IMG/VR virus record: IMGVR_UViG_3300005613_000474
Location: 1-21,268 of that record
DNA: 21,268 nucleotides
From: a virus
Strand: one strand, 5' to 3'
This document shows, one piece after another, positions 15,534 through 21,268 of this stretch (position 1 is the first letter of the stretch; each line of letters begins with the position of its first letter). The notes below the pieces were generated by a model. It made no database searches, had not been told where the DNA came from, and saw only the letters and a list, made by a program, of their open reading frames with translations. The translations under genes and the position numbers were made by a program.

Positions 15534-17246
15534 TTACCCTATTATAAATCCCGTTTCGGGGTCAATAGCATACTCGCTTACTTCATATGAAGGTTGTTCA
15601 TCGCTATCCCAATTACGAGAGGTACTCATTTCTTCGGCTAAAGCAGCTGCCATCACTAAATCATCATGTGCGTCTGCGGTTGCTTGTCTCTTTACAGTTC
15701 CACCGCTTTTACCCGATATTTGAACAAATGTTGACATTTCTGAGATTAGCTCCTTATCAAGTATGATAAGTTTACCTTCTTTAGAAGCACTCTTAAGCTT
15801 CTCGGTGATCATAATCTTAGTCTGATTCGTGGTAACAAAACCTACTTTTTTTGTCGGTTTGTTAGTCATTTCATCTACGGTTGACCGCTTATATAAATTA
15901 CGGTAACCCATTTCTTTTAACACATGGACAACTACATGGCCATGATTATTGGCTTCAACGCATGCCCAAGCGTTATTATAAAATCTACCAAGCTTGTATA
16001 GTTCTCTAGCAAAATCAGCAGGAGCAAGGTCACCCCAAATGCGAGCAACAAGTTTATTAGTCTTGTTGTTTTTGACATAAGCAGCTCCATTATCTTGACC
16101 CACACCGCCACTGGGATCTGCCCCAATCGAATAAGTATGCGACGGGTCAGGTTCTTCCCAGATAGCGATGCATCCCTTTGGGTCGTCGTGTATTTCCATC
16201 TTGTTGCCGTCTGCAATCAAGTGGCCAACGAAAATAGGGTCTCTTGTGTTCCGGTCTTGCATCTTTAGGATGCTACTTGAGAACACGTTTGCATCGCCGG
16301 TTAAAAAACAGTCTTGGTCGTTGGTAGGGTATTCGTTTTCAAATAGCTCCTCATCCCCTCCACACTTTGCTTCAATGCACCAGCGACGCCAAAAAATATG
16401 CGCTTCACTAATCTTATTCTTATATGAGCTTAGTAGCTCTCGCTCTCGATTAGTAAGCGTTGTACCATCAGGCATATCCCAGTCTCCTGGGTTTTCCGGA
16501 TAGTGTTTATACCATGGCACAAAGCAACCTTTGTAAGGTGCGCTAGCTCCTTTAGCTCGCCAGCTTTGCCATAGTCTGTAAAATTCTCCGGATCTACCAG
16601 CAGCGGTTGATTCTAAAGTAATCTCGCCGTTGTCTGGTACTCCGTTTAGCGATCCTACTAGCCTGTCTTTTTCGATTCGCGCAGCTTCCGAAACGTGCAT
16701 GAAATGAATCGTTTTACCACGGAAGTCATGTAATACAAGAATAGAAGACTCCAGGGGACGGCCAAGACCATCGCTAGCAAAAGAAAGCGCTGTATTAGAG
16801 TCGCTTTTTTCCACCGGTTTGTAAAGATGGCCCCAATCGCGTACAAACCAATTATAACAGAACTTTGTGATATCATTAAAAATCGTTTTAACAACTTGCA
16901 GTTTGTGGCATAAAATGCCAGTCCTCATGTTGGATTCCCATAATGCATAATCAAGTGCTCTGATACAGTTCAGCGTTGTAAAGCCAACTTGCCTGCATTT
17001 GAGAATAATGTTCCTAGTATCTTTAGTTTTTAAGTACTGCTCTTGTGGAGCGTTAGGTACAAAAAACTTAGCTTGCTTTGTGAGCTTATCTTGAACCCTG
17101 TAAAGGTTACGGACTCTTTCTTCGTGTCCCAGCTCTAACATAGCGTCTCGAAAGGCCAGCATGCCCCTCTCTGGCCCTTCAAGCTCCGCTATCAATAAAA
17201 CCTTTTCATAGGCTTCTTTAAACTTTTTTGTAAAATGTTTAGCCAT
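15534..17246 (-). CDS. terL: Terminase large subunit
   Basis: From ATG 17246 the product is 570 residues. The ATPase domain has a Walker A-like KCRQVGFTT at 83-91, a Walker B plus catalytic Glu in IHFMHVSEAA (180-189), and a coupling motif ESTAAG at 212-217. The nuclease domain has Asp377 (YSIGADPSGG), Glu431 (ACVEANNHGH) and Asp528/529 (AHDDLVMAA), the expected acidic metal ligands. It packages DNA into the procapsid through the portal. ATG 17246 follows the preceding stop by two bases but has no clear ribosome site. A TTG at 17267 in frame, with GGA nearby, would add seven residues. No small terminase gene is recognised in the window. Confidence 0.92.
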   Translation of the reverse strand: MAKHFTKKFKEAYEKVLLIAELEGPERGMLAFRDAMLELGHEERVRNLYRVQDKLTKQAKFFVPNAPQEQYLKTKDTRNIILKCRQVGFTTLNCIRALDYALWESNMRTGILCHKLQVVKTIFNDITKFCYNWFVRDWGHLYKPVEKSDSNTALSFASDGLGRPLESSILVLHDFRGKTIHFMHVSEAARIEKDRLVGSLNGVPDNGEITLESTAAGRSGEFYRLWQSWRAKGASAPYKGCFVPWYKHYPENPGDWDMPDGTTLTNRERELLSSYKNKISEAHIFWRRWCIEAKCGGDEELFENEYPTNDQDCFLTGDANVFSSSILKMQDRNTRDPIFVGHLIADGNKMEIHDDPKGCIAIWEEPDPSHTYSIGADPSGGVGQDNGAAYVKNNKTNKLVARIWGDLAPADFARELYKLGRFYNNAWACVEANNHGHVVVHVLKEMGYRNLYKRSTVDEMTNKPTKKVGFVTTNQTKIMITEKLKSASKEGKLIILDKELISEMSTFVQISGKSGGTVKRQATADAHDDLVMAAALAEEMSTSRNWDSDEQPSYEVSEYAIDPETGFIIG

Positions 17247-17248
17247 TT

Positions 17249-17569
17249 TTAATACAAAGCTTGCCAAGCTGTTCCATCATAGCCGTAGTGTTTATTGTTT
17301 GTCGTATCATATACGATCATGCCAGCAACTGCTGACAAGGCTAAGCGTTCAGCTTGCGTTATACCTTCTAGCGGTATAACTTGTAAACTTTGTAAAATGC
17401 TAACTTTGTTTTCACGTCCTTGTTCGTCAACTTGGTAAAGGACGCCTTCTTTCATATATAGCTCTACAGTATTTGCCTGTGGAGCGCTGCTAGCTTCTCG
17501 CTGGTTACGCAGACGTATGCTGTCTAGTGCATATGTGCTGCGACCGTCTTGTAGTTTAACGAATGACAT
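17249..17569 (-). CDS. Small fibre-tip-like protein
   Basis: The 106-residue product has an N-terminus MSFVKLQDGRSTYALDSIRL, a middle of short strands, and a C-terminus GMIVYDTTNNKHYGYDGTAW that resembles the ends of tail-fibre tips (pattern VYDTTTNK...YDGTAW). Related motifs occur in the fibre at 18676 (IYVWDGSAW) and the collar fibre (VLYDSTKKEV). It lies between the propeller protein and terminase. It probably belongs to the adsorption apparatus rather than packaging, despite its position next to terminase. ATG 17569 has no Shine-Dalgarno, but the upstream stop is only three bases away, so translation may be coupled. Confidence 0.6.
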   Translation of the reverse strand: MSFVKLQDGRSTYALDSIRLRNQREASSAPQANTVELYMKEGVLYQVDEQGRENKVSILQSLQVIPLEGITQAERLALSAVAGMIVYDTTNNKHYGYDGTAWQALY

Positions 17570-17572
17570 AAT

Positions 17573-18676
17573 TTACAGTTTATTATAATAAGCGGATAAA
17601 CTTACATTTATGTTAAAGCCACCCCCGCCGCCATAAATGCGTGCAGACGTTGAATTGTACGGCACGCAAAATACTCGTCCGTCTGGCAGAAGGACGCCTC
17701 CAACAAAAGAACTACTTCCAGGATATGATCCTGTAGGCGTGCTAAGCGTATCGGTTACTGGATCATATATGCGTGCAGACGCTGAACTGAACGGCACGCA
17801 AAAAACTCTACCGTCTGGTAAAAGAACGCCACCGATAAAAGCATTACTTCCAGGATATGATCCTGTAGGCGTGCTAACCGTATCGGTAACTGGATCATAA
17901 ATGCGAGCAGTCGTTGAGTTACGGGGAACACAAAATACTCGTCCGTCTGGTAAAAGAACGCCACCCATAAAAGCAGTACTTCCAGGATATGATCCTGTAG
18001 GCGTGCTAACCGTATCGGTAACTGGATCATATATGCGAGCAGACGTTGAATTGAACGGCACGCAAAAAACTCTACCGTCTGGTAAAAGAACGCCTCCAGC
18101 AAAAGCATTACTTCCAGGATACGTTCCAGTCGGAGTGCTAAGCGTATCGGTTACTGGATCATATATGCGTGCAGAGTTTGAATTGAACGGCACGCAAAAG
18201 ACTCGTCCGTCCGGTAAAAGAACGCCACCGATAAAAGCAGTAGGTCCCGGAGATGTACCGGATGGGGTACTAACAGAATCAGTAACCGGATCGTAAATGC
18301 GAGCAGACGCTGAAATGTACGGCACGCAAAAGACTCGTCCGTCTGGCAGAAGGACGCCTCCAGTAAAAGCACCATTTCCAGGATACGTTCCAGACGGTGT
18401 AGTAAGAGTATCGGTAACTGGATCATAAATGCGAGCAGTCGTTGAGCTATTTGGCGCGCAAAAGACTCGTCCGTCCGGTAAAAGAACGCCTCCAAAAAAA
18501 GCGTTACTTCCCGGATATGCACCGGACGGAGTTGTTAATGTATCACTAACTGTAGTAGTTGCGATCGTTCCATTGATGCTCGTTTGATAAGCAGGCCAAT
18601 AGCTTGGACCGATAAGCCTCCAATCAAGACTGCTAGCTTGTTGGCGTCTAAAATTAATAAGTCTTAATAAGTTCAT
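17573..18676 (-). CDS. Seven-repeat kelch-like beta-propeller protein of the adsorption cassette
   Basis: The 367-residue product has an N-terminal 43-residue segment, then seven repeats of 44 residues without insertion or deletion (residues 44-87, 88-131, 132-175, 176-219, 220-263, 264-307, 308-348), and a Gly-rich C-terminus ending FNINVSLSAYYNKL. Each repeat reads roughly TDTLSTPTGTYPGSNAF, GGVLLPDGRVFCVP, ARIYDPV. GGxLLPDGRV and YDPxTD are the kelch/galactose-oxidase signature, and seven blades close a propeller ring. A Cys sits at the same place in every blade (73, 117, 161, 205, 249, 293, 337). It lacks visible enzyme residues, so glycan or surface binding is likely; this is inference. 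ATG 18676 overlaps the preceding TAA (TAATG), with no clear ribosome site. Confidence 0.75.
   Translation of the reverse strand: MNLLRLINFRRQQASSLDWRLIGPSYWPAYQTSINGTIATTTVSDTLTTPSGAYPGSNAFFGGVLLPDGRVFCAPNSSTTARIYDPVTDTLTTPSGTYPGNGAFTGGVLLPDGRVFCVPYISASARIYDPVTDSVSTPSGTSPGPTAFIGGVLLPDGRVFCVPFNSNSARIYDPVTDTLSTPTGTYPGSNAFAGGVLLPDGRVFCVPFNSTSARIYDPVTDTVSTPTGSYPGSTAFMGGVLLPDGRVFCVPRNSTTARIYDPVTDTVSTPTGSYPGSNAFIGGVLLPDGRVFCVPFSSASARIYDPVTDTLSTPTGSYPGSSSFVGGVLLPDGRVFCVPYNSTSARIYGGGGGFNINVSLSAYYNKL
17633..18547 (-). repeat. Seven tandem 132-base repeats encoding the propeller blades
   Basis: The unit length is 132 bases (44 codons), and the last unit is cut three codons short. Neighbouring units are nearly identical over long stretches, with recurring words such as GGATCATA, CTGGTAAAAGAACGCC and CTTCCAGGATATG on the plus strand. 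No unit is interrupted. High similarity at the base level suggests recent expansion or gene conversion. Confidence 0.9.
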
Positions 18677-20280
18677 TAGCTAAAGTCTGCTGCAAAGGTT
18701 CCGTAATAAGTAACCGTTCCCCCACCATCATCAATGTAGAGTAAATTAATAATGTCCACATCTCCCGTGGTGCCAGACAAAGTCGGAGCGGTTCCGCCGG
18801 GCCAGACGGCGTCTGCAAATCCTCCGGCAGTAAAGTCAATTGTGCCAGGGGTTGCGCCTTGAATAACTCTTAAAACGTATGCTCCGCCTTGCACTGGATT
18901 ACTTAAAGTAACGGTAGCATTTGAAGTGCCATTAAGTGTGACTGTTTGAACGGGAGAATTTGCCCAATCGATTGTAAAGTTTGTGGTTTCAGTTCCCTCG
19001 TCGTAATGAACCGGGCTTAAAATGTAATTAGGAACTTTTAAGTTTCCAGAGGCGTCAAGCGTCATGTTTGCGCCAACAACGCCACCGGATCTAAAACACA
19101 AGTCATCGCCAGTTGCCCCAATGCCTACATGGGTATCACTTGTCGTGGTTGAGTCTTGTAAAGTAATTCCTCCGCCGGTTGTATCGCTTTGAAAAGTTGC
19201 AACACATTGATTTGGACCACTAAAAACATGGAATTTTTTTGTAGGAGCAACTACGTTAATTCCAACGTCCCCTTCGCCAGTAATTCGCATAACTTCTGAC
19301 AAAGCGTTTTGCACGTTATTGCTAATAAGACCGGCAGGAGCCGTCTGAAATCTTATAGGGCCACCGGTTCCAGTTCCGGTTCCTTGGGCTCCGTTTATTG
19401 ACAAAATTCCTGTTGATGCGTCGCCATCGTTTACGGATCCGCCGGTGATATAGCTATTTGCAAAAATTTGATTTTCGCTCAAAGAAACCGTAAATTGCCT
19501 TTGAGCCCCCATGTTGTTTAAATACAAACGAGTGCTCTTTCCTAACAGCGTTGAATTTGCAACTGTTGCAGGAAGTAAAAAACCTATTGCATTGCTAACG
19601 CTTATTGTAGTTGCCAATCCATAAGAACCAATGTGTAAACTTCCAGCTCCGGTTACCCTACACAATTGACCGATAGCAATGTTGTCCCCGTTGGCAGTTG
19701 CTTGCGCCGCTCTTCCAATGGCGGTTGATCTAGCATTTTCTGCCCTAGCTTGATAACCAATAGCTGTATTTTGGTTAGCTTCGCAATAAGCTTGATAACC
19801 TATTGCGACGCTTTCTCCGCTTCCCCCTTGCGCCTCATTTCCAATTACAACACCATTGTTTCCATTATTTTGCTCAACGGCTTGATACCCAATACAAACG
19901 TTTCCGGTTCCCGTAGTAAGGTTTGTGCCGCCAGAATTTACGCCAACTAAAATATTTTTAATTCCAGAAAGAGTGGCGGGTTTTGCTCTTCCGACAATAA
20001 TTGTATCAGTAGGATAGGCAGCCGTTGTAGAACCAGTTCCAACGGTTCTCCATTCGGCGGCAGTAGAGGTTGAGTAAAGAACTTTGTCATCGTCAAACGC
20101 GGGTAAAGAACTTCCTCCAACGTTTTGCCAGGCGCTTCCGTCCCAAACATAAATTTCGCTTGTGGATTCAGTGACTCTAGCGTCACCCAGTTCGTTTCCG
20201 CTTGCTGGTAAACTTGCCGGATCAGCAACAGGGTCTTTCCAACTTGCAGAACCGTAAGAAGGAATATTAATAAAAGGCAT
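18676..20280 (-). CDS. Tail fibre with YadA-like repeats and C-terminal beta domain
   Basis: The 534-residue protein has an N-terminal attachment part with IYVWDGSAW (43-51). About residues 108-250 hold left-handed beta-roll repeats of the YadA/Hep-Hag type (GNVCIGYQA, VVIGNEAQG, SVAIGYQAY, NTAIGYQARA, STAIGRAAQA, NIAIGQLCR). Next is a segment with RFQTAPAG and MRITGEGDVG (310-340), which parallels the fibre at the right edge, then a polar domain (350-420). The C-terminal beta domain (about 428-534) has AYVLRVIQGATPGT and AVWPGGTAPTLSG, typical of fibre tips. YadA-like repeats and this C-terminus suggest a trimeric host-recognition fibre. ATG 20280 has GGAG in good position. Confidence 0.78.
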   Translation of the reverse strand: MPFINIPSYGSASWKDPVADPASLPASGNELGDARVTESTSEIYVWDGSAWQNVGGSSLPAFDDDKVLYSTSTAAEWRTVGTGSTTAAYPTDTIIVGRAKPATLSGIKNILVGVNSGGTNLTTGTGNVCIGYQAVEQNNGNNGVVIGNEAQGGSGESVAIGYQAYCEANQNTAIGYQARAENARSTAIGRAAQATANGDNIAIGQLCRVTGAGSLHIGSYGLATTISVSNAIGFLLPATVANSTLLGKSTRLYLNNMGAQRQFTVSLSENQIFANSYITGGSVNDGDASTGILSINGAQGTGTGTGGPIRFQTAPAGLISNNVQNALSEVMRITGEGDVGINVVAPTKKFHVFSGPNQCVATFQSDTTGGGITLQDSTTTSDTHVGIGATGDDLCFRSGGVVGANMTLDASGNLKVPNYILSPVHYDEGTETTNFTIDWANSPVQTVTLNGTSNATVTLSNPVQGGAYVLRVIQGATPGTIDFTAGGFADAVWPGGTAPTLSGTTGDVDIINLLYIDDGGGTVTYYGTFAADFS

Positions 20281-20283
20281 TGT

Positions 20284-20640
20284 TTAAACTCCTTTAGTCA
20301 CGCAAACGACATTAAGTGTTCCAGCATCTCCTCCAGCGGGAGCGTAGGTTACTCTTAGCCATAAATAATTTGAATTTTCTACATTCCACAAAGTGTTGCC
20401 GCCGCCAGAAAGAGTAACGCTACTAATAGTGGTCCAGGTGCCAGCGTTTAAAACGTTTTTCTCATTGTCCTCTGAGTGAGTGTTTGACCCTTCAAGCGAT
20501 AAAACTCCTCCAAGAGTTCCGCCCGTCGTGTACACGGCTTGAACTGAAAGACCAAAAACTTGATCAAGCGGCACGGTTTCAGAAGTAATGGCATTAGCCA
20601 TGTTTCCGTTTACTACAATGTCAATTGGTGCGTATCTCAT
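20284..20640 (-). CDS. Small beta-sandwich protein of the fibre cassette
   Basis: The 118-residue product starts MRYAPIDIVVNGNMANAITS and has regularly spaced short strands (GLSVQAVYTTG, GVLSLEGS, TWTTISSVTLSG, NYLWLRVTYAPAGG, GTLNVVCVTKGV). The layout, with WT.ISS...SG and YLWLRVTY..AGG..GTL, is common in small phage beta-sandwich proteins that look like carbohydrate-binding or decoration domains. It is encoded between two tail-fibre genes, so an accessory adsorption or fibre-joining role is likely. Function is otherwise unknown. ATG 20640 has an AGGA site. Confidence 0.62.
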   Translation of the reverse strand: MRYAPIDIVVNGNMANAITSETVPLDQVFGLSVQAVYTTGGTLGGVLSLEGSNTHSEDNEKNVLNAGTWTTISSVTLSGGGNTLWNVENSNYLWLRVTYAPAGGDAGTLNVVCVTKGV

Positions 20641-20650
20641 TATTTATCCT

Positions 20651-21268
20651 TTATGTGCCGTCTGTTGTGGCAAGTAAGTAATAAACTGTTCCGTTTACTT
20701 TAATTGCAATCTTGTGTGTGACCGACGTGTTTGTAATTCCAGCGCCCGTCATTCCGGTGCCTTCACTTCTGACATAGGGAATTGTATTTCCAGCGGTTAA
20801 ATCAACAGAGCCCATCACGATTTGATCTGCAACTGACGTTGAAGGCTCAGTGCCGTTTGCAATCCCAAAAGCAGCGGCAGCGCTTGTGCCAAAGGACGAG
20901 GCTTTTACGCCCACGTTTCCATCATAAAGTTTTAACGCAGGAAAATCGACGTTATTATTTCTTGTTCCCAGCGTTAAAATGAAATTTGACCCGGAAGGAG
21001 TACCAAATTCCATGTAACCGTTATATCTAGTCGATTCCTGTCGAGACAAAGTTATCAAACGCTGTTCTGTGTAACCCACAGGGTTTCCTACTTCTAGTTT
21101 TGTTGCAGGCGTTGCCGTTCCAATTCCCACGTTTCCAGTGCTATCAATGCGCATTCTTTCTGCGACCGTCGTGGAACCAGTTGGAGTTGTGTTAAAAGTT
21201 ATATATGTTCCCTGGGCTGAATCAGTTATGTCTTCCGCAGCCCTAAATGCAATAGAGGCCCTGGTGCC
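20651..21268 (-). CDS. C-terminal part of a tail fibre, start beyond right edge
   Basis: The frame is open from the window edge for 205 codons to TAA at 20651. An internal Met at 21154 is not the start, because 38 codons upstream continue without stop and contain fibre-like sequence (GTYITFNTTPTGSTTVAERM). Typical tail-fibre segments follow: MRIDSTGNVGIGTATPATKL, then a Ser/Thr/Gly-rich portion and C-terminal TVYYLLATTDGT. The GNVGIG...P..KLEV module is widespread in phage fibres and shows a related copy in the next-but-one gene. It recognises or supports host attachment; the N-terminal virion-binding part is not in the window. Confidence 0.78.
   Translation of the reverse strand, partial: GTRASIAFRAAEDITDSAQGTYITFNTTPTGSTTVAERMRIDSTGNVGIGTATPATKLEVGNPVGYTEQRLITLSRQESTRYNGYMEFGTPSGSNFILTLGTRNNNVDFPALKLYDGNVGVKASSFGTSAAAAFGIANGTEPSTSVADQIVMGSVDLTAGNTIPYVRSEGTGMTGAGITNTSVTHKIAIKVNGTVYYLLATTDGT

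Noticed and set aside
17247-17267. TTG start of terminase at 17267
   Set aside because: TTG is rare as a start. ATG 17246 follows the previous stop by two bases, and the seven extra residues add no known motif. It is not fully excluded, because neither start has a strong ribosome site.
17582-17587. TATAAT on the minus strand before the small fibre gene
   Set aside because: It is made by the Tyr-Tyr-Asn codons at the end of the propeller gene. No -35 box at 16-18 bases fits.
17637-18296. Plus-strand and other-frame open frames across the repeats
   Set aside because: They are open only because the 132-base unit is a multiple of three and repeats without stops. Their products are repeats of the antisense sequence with no recognisable fold.
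17633-18547. CRISPR array or diversity-generating template
   Set aside because: The repeats have no unique spacers and code in frame throughout. No reverse transcriptase or template/variable pair is seen.
20651-21154. Complete 167-residue gene starting at 21154
   Set aside because: The frame continues upstream without stop to the window edge with fibre-like sequence, so the Met at 21154 is internal and the gene is partial.

Overview
This window is a tailed-phage structural region. All genes are read from the minus strand, so transcription runs from high to low coordinates. Genes abut with gaps of a few bases or TAATG/ATGA overlaps. No stretch over 300 bases lacks a gene; the two longest gaps are 69 bases (6510-6578) and 44 bases (11477-11520). 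I see no tRNA, rRNA, integrase, CRISPR array or insertion sequence, and no plus-strand gene. A large terminase, portal, scaffold, major capsid protein, head-tail adaptor, nozzle-like tail protein and large ejection proteins are present. No tape-measure, sheath or tube gene is seen, which points to a short-tailed (podovirus-like) double-stranded DNA phage of bacteria. The moderately AT-rich sequence does not identify the host, and the phage looks uncultured.

Layout in transcription order. (1) Adhesin cassette, 21268 to 17249: the C-terminal part of a tail fibre entering from the right edge, a small beta-sandwich protein, a fibre with YadA-like repeats, a protein of seven 44-residue kelch-like repeats, and a small fibre-tip-like protein. 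(2) Packaging and head, 17246 to 11521: large terminase, portal, a small helical protein, scaffold, and an N4-gp56-type major capsid protein followed by a GC-rich hairpin. (3) Neck and tail, 11476 to 6579: an unknown protein, an SU10-type adaptor, a 690-residue tail hub or nozzle protein, a small beta protein, and a collar-domain fibre. (4) Ejection module, 6577 to 284: a GNAT-like protein with a 23-codon GNAT-like leader, then four proteins (187, 200, 339 and 1172 residues) that look like DNA-ejection proteins. The largest carries an N-terminal peptidoglycan-hydrolase-like domain. (5) Left edge, 284 to 1: a 45-residue gene and the start of a coiled-coil protein, possibly the beginning of a lysis module.

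How they fit together: terminase, portal, scaffold and capsid protein build and fill the head. Adaptor and nozzle close the portal and form the short tail. The fibres and propeller protein probably recognise the host. The ejection proteins would leave the virion to form a channel through the envelope, with the hydrolase domain locally opening the wall. The order capsid, adaptor, nozzle, GNAT, ejection proteins parallels T7 genes 10 to 16, but portal and terminase placement differ from T7.

Three start sites are revised or questioned here: 4824, 17246 and 11440. Two genes too short for a usual ORF cutoff are added (147-284 and 1-150). Nothing here amounts to a clear new defence or mobile system. 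The most unusual points are the seven-repeat propeller protein, the GNAT-like minigene, and the hydrolase domain on the ejection protein.
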